Below, piece by piece: positions 1 through 5,171 of a DNA stretch of 5,171 bases. The notes below the pieces were generated by a model. It ran no database searches. It had not been told where the DNA came from and worked only from the letters and a program-made list of their open reading frames with translations. A program made the translations under genes and the position numbers. Source of the stretch: Candidatus Equibacterium intestinale (GTDB lineage: Bacteria > Bacteroidota > Bacteroidia > Bacteroidales > UBA932); contig JAGHVP010000097.1 of the NCBI GenBank assembly GCA_018064305.1, positions 1 through 5,171 on the forward strand. The letters are read 5' to 3'. Positions within the stretch are counted from its first letter, which is position 1. Each line of letters opens with the position of its first letter.

Positions 1-424
1 TCAGGTGAGCGATCCCGGCAAGGTAGAGGGCAACACAGTGTTCACATATCTTGATGCATTCTGCAAGCCTGAGCATTTCGACAAGTTCGCATCGTGCTTC
101 GTGGGCAAGAAGGTAAGCTTCGAGTTCCATTCTCTCGACGAGGTGAAGGCACAGTACCGAGCAGGCGGCCTGGGCGACATGATGATCAAGCAGTTCCTGA
201 ACGCAGTGCTCAACGACACTCTGGAACCTATCCGCCAGCGCCGTCACGAACTCGAGCAGAACCTGCCGTATGTCTATGACGTGCTGAAGAAAGGCAGCGA
301 GGAGGCCCGCGCCGTTGCGGCACAGACCCTTGCCGATGTCAAACGTGCCATGCGCATCAACTATTTCGACGAGGGTGTCCTCGAGCAGTTGATTGAAGAG
401 CAGAAAGCGAAGTTCAGCAAATAA
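1..424 (+). CDS. trpS: Tryptophanyl-tRNA synthetase, C-terminal part (5' end outside window)
   Basis: This is the last ~140 residues of a class I aminoacyl-tRNA synthetase that charges tRNA-Trp with tryptophan in the cytoplasm. The frame is open to the left edge and ends with TAA at 422-424. The GTG at 5-7 is therefore read as an internal valine, not a start. Numbering from that codon, the stretch SDPGKVEGNTVFTYLDAF (2-19) is the segment that follows the KMSKS loop in TrpRS. Residues 54-80 (GGLGD...KQFLNAVLN...EPIRQRR) match the C-terminal helical anticodon-binding domain, where family members have G-x-L-K and a P-I-R-E-R type motif. Residues 97-116 (GSEEAR...A..TLADVKRAM) match the usual ending (GaekAr..A..tl..vr.am). 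The HIGH and KMSKS motifs lie upstream of the window. The assignment rests on recognised family sequence; the end looks intact and of normal length. Confidence 0.9.
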   Translation, partial: QVSDPGKVEGNTVFTYLDAFCKPEHFDKFASCFVGKKVSFEFHSLDEVKAQYRAGGLGDMMIKQFLNAVLNDTLEPIRQRRHELEQNLPYVYDVLKKGSEEARAVAAQTLADVKRAMRINYFDEGVLEQLIEEQKAKFSK

Positions 425-675
425 CCTCATTGCTGCTCTTCCAGCCAGCAGCGCAGCAGCTCGAAGTATTCCGGAGCACTCATCCAGACTGTTTCAGGAG
501 ACAGGATTTCAAGTTCACTCTTAACACCGGCATACCATGTCGATGCGGACAATGCGCTCAGCTGCCGCACCAGTGGATGAAAGAGACAGAAATGTTGTTA
601 GTGTGATGGCAATTGCAGATGCTTTGAATGTAGACTTTCGGCACATGTGACGGTTGGTGGATTCAGAAACGCAGG
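425..675. other. Convergent intergenic region without an intact gene
   Basis: This stretch lies between the trpS stop and the stop of the serine hydrolase. It holds the minus-strand gene remnant at 427-597. It also holds two overlapping short frames that cannot be trusted: minus 521-646 (41 codons, signal-peptide-like) and plus 537-650 (37 codons). A small inverted repeat, GCTGCT at 432-437 with AGCAGC at 447-452, follows the trpS stop but has no U-run after it, so no clear terminator is seen for either flanking gene. Confidence 0.6.
427..597 (-). pseudogene. Remnant of the C-terminal end of an unidentified protein
   Basis: On the minus strand a frame of 56 codons runs between two stops: TAA at 598-600 and TGA at 427-429. 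It reads as a plausible globular protein end, containing HPLVRQLSAL, then WYAGVKSELEILSPETVW, then SAPEYFELLRCWLEEQQ at the terminus. Codon choice (CTG, CTC, GAG, GCC, AAG, many G/C third positions) resembles the real genes nearby. There is no ATG near its beginning and an in-frame stop lies directly upstream, so it is probably what is left after a frameshift or deletion removed the N-terminal part. The piece 'ELEILSPE' followed by a terminal helix faintly recalls the C-terminal tail of WYL-domain regulators, but this is too weak to assign. Its 3' end lies 3 bases past the trpS stop, convergent with it. It could instead be chance open sequence. Confidence 0.35.
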
Positions 676-1896
676 CTATTCCATACGGCCTGTATATGCG
701 TCGCGGTCTTTTGTGTCGAAGTCAGACTGGAAGAATAAATTTGCGGCATTGTCAACCTCCTTGCCCCACGGGGCAGGGCCGTCAGCCTGCTGGACTACCC
801 ACATCCTCAATTCTTTCTTATGCCAGTTTATATTGCACCATGTGCCCCAGGCACCGCCGTGTCCGAACCACATCTCTTCACCGTCCTTGACCGGAGCAGT
901 GAGCCCGAGTGAATATCCGTCCATCCCTTCCGGACGGGTGGATACTGCAAGGATGGATTTCACGGTCTCCTCCTTGAGGATGCGCTTTCCATTCTCGCCC
1001 ATGCCGAGATTCATCAGCATCTTGTAGAACTTGAGCTGGTCTGCAGCAGTGCTCCACAGACCGGCACCGGCGGAGGCGAAAACGTGTGAGTCGTTGTAGG
1101 GGCGCTGCTCCCAATCCTTTTCCCCGACCCATTCGGCAGGAGCATTCTCCTTGTATGCATAAAGCTCTATCTTCTTGCGGATCTGCCTGTTGCTGGGCCA
1201 GAACCATGTGTCTTTCATCCCAAGAGGGTCGAGCACCTCCTGCTTGAGGTAATCCTCCCACTTCATCCCGGTTACAACTTCAACAACTGCCGCACCGATG
1301 TCAATGCCTGTGTTTGAATACATGTCTTTTGTGCCCGGCTCGAACATTATGGGGTCGGCAGCAGCTATGGCAGCTACCTGGCGGAGCCTTGCGCCGCCGC
1401 TCCATCCACCACCGCGGACACCCGGCTGCTTGGCGCTGACCTCAAACGGGAATCCACCGGTATGGTTGAGCACCATTCTGATTGTCAGTACATTCTGCGC
1501 TTTGTGCAGAGTTTTGACACCGTCTTTTTCTCCGTCCAGAACCCACAGCTCTGCAAATTCGGGAAGATATTTTGAAACAGGATCGTCAAGAGAAATCCGG
1601 CCTTCCTCTACAAGTTTGGCGATTGTCACCCCGCAGAATCCTTTGGTCTGGGAGCACTGCATGAACGCGCTGTTCATCTTGATGGGGCGCTTTGAAGCAG
1701 CATCGGCATATCCGATGCAGCAGGTCTCCTGCACTCCGTCTTTGTAGAAGACGCTGATTGCGCCCGGCAGCTGACCGCTTTCAACATAGGGCAGCAGCAC
1801 ATCATAGGCATAGTGGGTTTTAGACTCTTTCGGACCTTTGGCACCTGCGGCAGTACATATCAGCACTGCCGTCATAATGAACAGAAATCTTTTCAT
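676..1896 (-). CDS. Secreted serine hydrolase, beta-lactamase class C / penicillin-binding-protein fold
   Basis: A 406-residue protein of the AmpC/esterase EstB/D-aminopeptidase superfamily. These enzymes form a serine acyl-enzyme and cleave esters, amides or D-amino-acid peptides. All three active-site motifs are visible: SxxK as S82-Q-T-K85, the YxN motif as Y193-S-N195, and the H/KxG motif as H346-G-G348. The N-terminus is a type I signal peptide (K-R, hydrophobic 4-15, cleavage likely after AGA at 17-19). C14 is preceded by isoleucine, so this is not a lipobox, and the protein should be a soluble periplasmic or exported enzyme. Other family-like segments are NHTGGFPFEV (144-153), PLGMKDTWF (224-232) and SAGAGLWSTAAD (275-286). 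The length is usual for the family. It lies 21 bases after the Dabb gene on the same strand, with no Shine-Dalgarno before the ATG. The substrate cannot be told from sequence; with HGG in place of KTG, an esterase or peptidase role is more likely than beta-lactam resistance. Confidence 0.9.
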   Translation of the reverse strand: MKRFLFIMTAVLICTAAGAKGPKESKTHYAYDVLLPYVESGQLPGAISVFYKDGVQETCCIGYADAASKRPIKMNSAFMQCSQTKGFCGVTIAKLVEEGRISLDDPVSKYLPEFAELWVLDGEKDGVKTLHKAQNVLTIRMVLNHTGGFPFEVSAKQPGVRGGGWSGGARLRQVAAIAAADPIMFEPGTKDMYSNTGIDIGAAVVEVVTGMKWEDYLKQEVLDPLGMKDTWFWPSNRQIRKKIELYAYKENAPAEWVGEKDWEQRPYNDSHVFASAGAGLWSTAADQLKFYKMLMNLGMGENGKRILKEETVKSILAVSTRPEGMDGYSLGLTAPVKDGEEMWFGHGGAWGTWCNINWHKKELRMWVVQQADGPAPWGKEVDNAANLFFQSDFDTKDRDAYTGRME

Positions 1897-1917
1897 GGTT
1901 TATCGTACGGAGTTAAA

Positions 1918-2223
1918 TTAATCTTCTTCGAAGTCGAGGCAGTATCTGCCGGCGGTGAAGGGGCGCACCTTGCCGTTTGCCACGGCTACATGCTCGGGAT
2001 GGACCGAGTATCCCTTCAATGCTTCAGGTGATTCGAAAGATGAGTCGAGCATGAGGTCGATTGTGCTGCTGGGTAGCCCTTCTGTGTTGACTTTGATGCT
2101 GAGAAGGCCGGGAATCTTGCCTGCAAGGCCTTCCAGGCCAGCTTTGATTTCTGCTTTGACTTGGATTTTCTGTTCGGGAGTCAGCTCATCCTTGAGCTTC
2201 CAGAGGATAATGTGTCGTGTCAT
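1918..2223 (-). CDS. Dabb family (stress-responsive alpha/beta barrel) protein
   Basis: A 101-residue cytoplasmic protein with no signal peptide. It matches the Dabb family (dimeric alpha-beta barrel, ferredoxin-like fold). Visible family marks are the opening beta strand RHIILWKLKDE (3-13), a helix at 16-34, the segment GKIPGLLSIKVNTE (35-48), the strand IDLMLDSSFES (55-65), helix PEALKGY (66-72) and the strongly conserved HPEHVAVANGKVRPF (75-89). Length is normal. The biochemical role of most bacterial Dabb proteins is unknown; some plant and fungal relatives are stress-induced or act on polyketide-like substrates. The start is the only ATG before an in-frame stop at 2251-2253. It is the first gene of a probable two-gene unit with the serine hydrolase. 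Its own promoter should lie in 2224-2357, but no convincing minus-strand -7 element was found. Confidence 0.88.
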   Translation of the reverse strand: MTRHIILWKLKDELTPEQKIQVKAEIKAGLEGLAGKIPGLLSIKVNTEGLPSSTIDLMLDSSFESPEALKGYSVHPEHVAVANGKVRPFTAGRYCLDFEED

Positions 2224-2357
2224 GTCAGTTTCTTGAAAATTTTGCGCAATTTACTACTTTTTTGTTTAACACCGGAGCCATTTGTTTCTTGACGGTAAAA
2301 TTGTATATTTGTAAACTTGCATGCAGGATAGTAAAATAATATAAAATCATAGCACAC
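2224..2357. promoter_or_regulatory. Divergent intergenic control region
   Basis: These 134 bases separate the start of the Dabb-serine hydrolase unit (minus) from the lipoprotein gene (plus), so both transcripts must begin here or nearby. Only the plus-strand promoter is clear. Other structure seen: the perfect 8-base palindrome TTGCGCAA at 2242-2249, the perfect palindrome TGCATGCA at 2318-2325 next to the predicted lipoprotein transcription start, and the repeat TTTGTTT at 2261-2267 and 2281-2287, 20 bases apart. The second copy overlaps the -33 box. The region is much more AT-rich than the genes beside it. Confidence 0.6.
2281..2311 (+). promoter_or_regulatory. Bacteroidetes-type -33/-7 promoter for the lipoprotein gene
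   Basis: TTTG at 2281-2284 and TATATTTG at 2304-2311 are 19 bases apart. The second is a perfect fit to the Bacteroidetes primary-sigma -7 consensus TAnnTTTG, and the first to the -33 TTTG box. The transcription start would fall near 2315-2318, leaving a leader of about 40 bases before the ATG at 2358. That leader is AT-rich just before the start codon and has no Shine-Dalgarno, as is usual in this phylum. The motif match is seen directly; activity is inferred. Confidence 0.75.
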
Positions 2358-4031
2358 ATGAATCATCTTACAAAAATCTTCTGTGGGGCGGCGGCAGCTT
2401 TGTCCCTGATGTCTGTTTCCTGTAAACCGTCTGACGTACCGGTCAGCGGCGTGTCACTTTCCCAGTCTTCGGTGACATTGGTAGAAGGGGAGACCTGCCA
2501 GCTTGATGCAGTGGTTGCCCCTGAAAATGCGACCAACAAGAATGTGACCTGGAATTCCAGCAATGAAGGGGTGGCTTCCGTGTCAGGCGGAAAAGTCACT
2601 GCCGTATCTGCCGGTGAGGCCGTAATTACTGTGGCAACAGAAGATGCAGGCCGCAACGCCACCTGCAGGGTGACAGTAAATGCCAGAATAATTGCTGTAG
2701 AGTCAGTAAGCCTGGATCAGACAGCGCTTGAGATGACGGTTGGTGACGTGGCCGACATCCAGGCAACCGTATTGCCCGCTGATGCAACTGACAAGAGTGT
2801 AATCTGGACATCGTCAGACGAGAGTGTCGCTGCCGTATCCGATGGGCAGGTGGAGGCACTTGCTGCAGGATATGCCGTTATTACTGTAACTACTGCCGAT
2901 GGCGGCATGTATGCCGAATGTGAGGTAACGGTGGCGGCAAAGGAGATGCCTGCCAGGATGTTGGAGGTTGAAACGCTCCCTGACATTGTGGCGAGGTCCG
3001 GCCATGTCATGTTTTATGACAAGAACGGCAGCCTTGTCGTTGCAGGAGGCCATGAATCTGGCTTCAGCCCTACATCTTCCGCACAGATCCTTGAAGGAGA
3101 CGGTTGGACGGAATTCTATTCATACTATACTCACGACTTACCATTCTCACTTGTCCTGTCTTCCGGTGAAGTTATGATCGGCGCAGGATGCTCTGGCGGT
3201 GGCGGCACCGGCGCATCAGACGATGTAGACATCTATAATCCGGAGACCAGGACATTCTCTGACGGCCCCAGGATGGTATTCAGTAGAAACCAGTGCCATG
3301 CAGTGGAACTTACAAACGGAGATGTGGTGGTTTCCGGCAACTGGTATTCTACAGATGCAGTTGAGAAGTGTTCTCCATCAAGCAGGTATTTCGAACAGAT
3401 CGCTGAAGTCTCACAGTCCAGGCTGTCACCATATCTGTTCGAGACATCTGAAAACAAGGGTGTGGTGTTCGGATGTTATGCTAATTATGGAGGTACATAC
3501 TCCTTTGGGAACATTTCTGTAGACAGATTTGACGGTACCAGCTATTATCCTGAACTGTTCAACGAGTGGATTCCTGATTATTGCAGGTTGAATTTCAGAC
3601 CGGAAGATTATAAGATCGGTGACTATACCTACTTCATGGTCGGAGTTGACGCTTATGAAAACAGAGGCCTTATGAAACTTTGTGGCGAGGAGTTCTCAAT
3701 GGTTGAAACCGATTTCCTGATTCCGTCTGTCCATCCGGTCAATGGATCGTCATTGGGCTATTATACACTGGTGGTCGACAAAGAAGAAAACAAGGCGCAC
3801 ATCGTCTGCACTGCAGACAACCTTTACAGTCTGTGCGTATTTACAATCGACTATGCACCTGCACTGAACGGTGGTGTGGCAACAGTAAGCTTCTCATATA
3901 CAGAGCAGTTCAGCAGCCAGGTTTCGGCTGAATGCTGCTGCCTCACACCTGACGGCAACATTGCGGTATCAGGAGGTATATATGACTCGAATTTATACCC
4001 GTTCATCTGTTGCCATATCCTGAAGCACTGA
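2358..4031 (+). CDS. Lipoprotein with two Big_2 Ig-like domains and a kelch-like beta-propeller
   Basis: A 557-residue cell-envelope lipoprotein. The N-terminus has K6, a hydrophobic run (10-20) and a lipobox-like SVSC with the lipidated Cys at 22. K-P-S-D follows, so surface export is possible but there is no strongly acidic export signal. Two bacterial Ig-like group 2 domains follow at about 28-107 and 114-193. Each shows the V-x-L-x(n)-L-x-x-G-x-x-x-x-L/I-x-A-x-V-x-P pattern, a V-T/I-W-x-S-S-x-x-x-V-A-x-V strand pair and a final A-G-x-A-V-I-T-V. From about 200 to the end, repeated beta units resemble galactose-oxidase/kelch blades, e.g. NGSLVVAGG (223-231), SGEVMIGAG (269-277), VDIYNPETRTFSDGPRM (290-306), NGDVVVSG (320-327) and DGNIAVSGG (532-540). 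I count about seven units, so a closed seven-bladed propeller is likely. No catalytic residues are recognisable; a binding or adhesion role is inferred. Its 3' end overlaps the convergent fucosidase gene by 29 bases. Confidence 0.85.
   Translation: MNHLTKIFCGAAAALSLMSVSCKPSDVPVSGVSLSQSSVTLVEGETCQLDAVVAPENATNKNVTWNSSNEGVASVSGGKVTAVSAGEAVITVATEDAGRNATCRVTVNARIIAVESVSLDQTALEMTVGDVADIQATVLPADATDKSVIWTSSDESVAAVSDGQVEALAAGYAVITVTTADGGMYAECEVTVAAKEMPARMLEVETLPDIVARSGHVMFYDKNGSLVVAGGHESGFSPTSSAQILEGDGWTEFYSYYTHDLPFSLVLSSGEVMIGAGCSGGGGTGASDDVDIYNPETRTFSDGPRMVFSRNQCHAVELTNGDVVVSGNWYSTDAVEKCSPSSRYFEQIAEVSQSRLSPYLFETSENKGVVFGCYANYGGTYSFGNISVDRFDGTSYYPELFNEWIPDYCRLNFRPEDYKIGDYTYFMVGVDAYENRGLMKLCGEEFSMVETDFLIPSVHPVNGSSLGYYTLVVDKEENKAHIVCTADNLYSLCVFTIDYAPALNGGVATVSFSYTEQFSSQVSAECCCLTPDGNIAVSGGIYDSNLYPFICCHILKH
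2439..2936 (+). repeat. Tandem pair of diverged Big_2 domain coding repeats
   Basis: Two units of about 240 bases, 2439-2678 and 2697-2936, encode homologous Ig-like domains joined by a six-residue linker (RIIAVE). Matching blocks at protein level are PENATNKNVTWNSS against PADATDKSVIWTSS, SAGEAVITVAT against AAGYAVITVTT, and ATCRVTV against AECEVTV. The copies are clearly diverged at the DNA level, so this is an old internal duplication or domain shuffling rather than a recent repeat. Confidence 0.85.
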
Positions 4032-5171
4032 GCAGGACGGGTGTCACCCTGATGCCTCCTACGTTGAGTCCTTCCGGAATGTCGCCGGGGAATTTGACCG
4101 TGACGGTATGTTTCCCGGGCTTGACGAACGGGATCCAGCCGGCACGTGACCAGCTGAACATGTTGTAGAGCGGCTGGAAGTTGGTGACGGCCATGCCTTC
4201 GTCGGTGCTGACGGTGAAGTCCACGCGGCCGTTGCCCCTCATCTCTACATCGAAGTCGTAATAGCCTTCGTGTGGAATCTCAACAGTCCACGTCAGTTCG
4301 GCACCGGTCTCCATATTGCTGGTGCCCCATTTGGTGTTCCATTCGCCGAACCGTGGCATCCATCCGAGCTTGCCGTTGCTGCAGCCTTCAACTTCAGCGA
4401 ATGCAGTCTGTATCTGGGTCTTGTAGCCATCAAGTGCCACGAATGTCTGCTCCACGTCGGGCTGGCCGTCAAGCCACAATTCGATGACCGAAACGGGGCT
4501 GTCAGGAGCCGTGCCGGGAATGTCGAGGACTGTGATGCCGCTTTCATTGTGGAATTTCAGCCTGCTGCCTCCACATATCCTGGCTCTTTTGATTCCATTC
4601 CTTATGCCGGGTACTTCCAGCTTACCGTCCGTCGGCCATTCGTATACGAGTAGATACAGCCTGTCGCCATGTGCAACTGCATCACCCCACTGCAGGGCAT
4701 GCCCCCAGGGGGAGGATTCTGCGGCATAAACAGCCATAGGATATCTTTTTATCCATTCTCCGGCCTTGAGAAGAGACTCCTTTGCGGGCTCCGGAATCCT
4801 TCCGAGGTGGTCGGGACCGACATTCATCATGAAAGTGCCGCCACGGGCGACCGTCGAGAGGAGTGTCTTGAGAACATATTCCGGGCTTTTCCATTCGGCA
4901 TCTTCCACTGAAAAGCCCCAGCCTACCTGCATTACGTCTATGCCTTCCCAGAGAGCGTTGATGTTGGCGCATGGAATCTCCATATCGCCATAAGTCTCGT
5001 AGTCGCCCATTCCGTTGCCCACACGGCTCGAAACGAGGCAGCCGGGCTGGTTCTTGTGCACCAGTTCGACCAGCTCCTGTGAATATTTGATGTCCATGTC
5101 GCCGGGAGTGTCGAACCAGATGAGTTCGATATCACCGTATTTTGTGGTGATTTCATTGACCTGGGGGACGC
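4003..5171 (-). CDS. GH29 alpha-L-fucosidase, C-terminal part (5' end outside window)
   Basis: The frame is open to the right window edge, giving 388 visible residues; the methionine at 5095-5097 is internal. Just before it lies YGDIELIWFDTPGD. The D of WFD (codon 5110-5112) is the expected catalytic nucleophile of family GH29 retaining fucosidases. Numbered from the internal Met, E51 in NALWEG (codon 4945-4947) aligns with the conserved W-E before a W-G-Y/F segment and is a candidate acid/base; this is uncertain. Then come VLKTLLSTVARGGTFMMNVGPD (75-96), the typical end of the catalytic barrel, and WIKRYPMAVYA (115-125). A beta-sandwich at about 134-212 follows, as usual in GH29, and then an additional beta-rich domain at about 220-354. 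The enzyme removes terminal alpha-L-fucose from glycans, probably in the periplasm or at the surface; the signal peptide lies outside the window. The stop is TGA at 4003-4005, inside the convergent lipoprotein gene. Confidence 0.9.
   Translation of the reverse strand, partial: VPQVNEITTKYGDIELIWFDTPGDMDIKYSQELVELVHKNQPGCLVSSRVGNGMGDYETYGDMEIPCANINALWEGIDVMQVGWGFSVEDAEWKSPEYVLKTLLSTVARGGTFMMNVGPDHLGRIPEPAKESLLKAGEWIKRYPMAVYAAESSPWGHALQWGDAVAHGDRLYLLVYEWPTDGKLEVPGIRNGIKRARICGGSRLKFHNESGITVLDIPGTAPDSPVSVIELWLDGQPDVEQTFVALDGYKTQIQTAFAEVEGCSNGKLGWMPRFGEWNTKWGTSNMETGAELTWTVEIPHEGYYDFDVEMRGNGRVDFTVSTDEGMAVTNFQPLYNMFSWSRAGWIPFVKPGKHTVTVKFPGDIPEGLNVGGIRVTPVLLSASGYGNR

Noticed and set aside
432..452. 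Inverted repeat GCTGCT/AGCAGC just after the trpS stop, a possible terminator
   Set aside because: Short 6-base stem, 9-base loop and no U-run after it; the bases also fit the coding frame of the minus-strand remnant.
537..650. Plus-strand 37-codon frame with a helix-like stretch (VVSVMAIADALNVDFRHM)
   Set aside because: Too short, not linked to any family, and opposite other open frames; no way to separate it from chance.
1298..1747. Long plus-strand open frame (149 codons) opposite the serine hydrolase
   Set aside because: It is the antisense shadow of a gene with all three catalytic motifs, and its translation is proline/serine-rich with no family resemblance.
676..1896. Antibiotic-resistance beta-lactamase
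   Set aside because: The fold and SxxK/YxN motifs match, but the third motif is HGG and the sequence resembles general serine hydrolases; resistance cannot be claimed.
2247..2253. Minus-strand TAAATTG as a -7 box for the Dabb gene
   Set aside because: Only a partial match to TAnnTTTG, and no TTTG or TTG box about 19 bases upstream on that strand.
2358..5171. Polysaccharide utilisation locus
   Set aside because: A fucosidase and a lipoprotein are present, but there is no SusC/SusD pair, sigma/anti-sigma or hybrid two-component gene in view, and the two genes face each other.

Overview
The window looks like chromosomal DNA from a Bacteroidales bacterium, probably a gut-type Bacteroides, Alistipes or relative. 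Four things point there: a -33/-7 promoter of the Bacteroidetes type (TTTG, 19 bases, TATATTTG), no Shine-Dalgarno sequence before any visible start codon, a Big_2-domain lipoprotein, and an alpha-L-fucosidase of the kind these glycan degraders carry. No RNA gene, CRISPR array, insertion sequence or phage gene is visible.

Layout from left to right. Positions 1-424 hold the 3' end of trpS (tryptophanyl-tRNA synthetase, plus strand). Positions 425-675 have no intact gene. A minus-strand reading frame there (427-597) looks like the broken C-terminal end of a lost gene. Positions 676-2223 hold two minus-strand genes 21 bases apart, very likely one operon: a small Dabb-family alpha/beta-barrel protein, then a secreted serine hydrolase of the class C beta-lactamase/PBP fold with all three active-site motifs. 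Positions 2224-2357 are a divergent promoter region. Positions 2358-4031 (plus) encode a lipoprotein with two Big_2 Ig-like domains and a kelch-like beta-propeller. Positions 4003-5171 (minus, running off the window) encode the C-terminal part of a GH29 alpha-L-fucosidase with an extra C-terminal beta domain. It overlaps the lipoprotein gene tail-to-tail by 29 bases.

How the genes fit together: trpS is housekeeping and unrelated to the rest. The other genes suggest cell-envelope and glycan functions. The fucosidase removes fucose from host or plant glycans, the lipoprotein probably binds a ligand or partner outside the cytoplasm, and the serine hydrolase probably acts on an ester, amide or peptidoglycan-like substrate in the periplasm. 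No SusC/SusD pair is visible, so a polysaccharide utilisation locus cannot be claimed. I see no clear new system. The most useful leads are the gene remnant at 427-597, the 29-base convergent overlap, the cysteine-rich propeller of the lipoprotein and the undefined last domain of the fucosidase.
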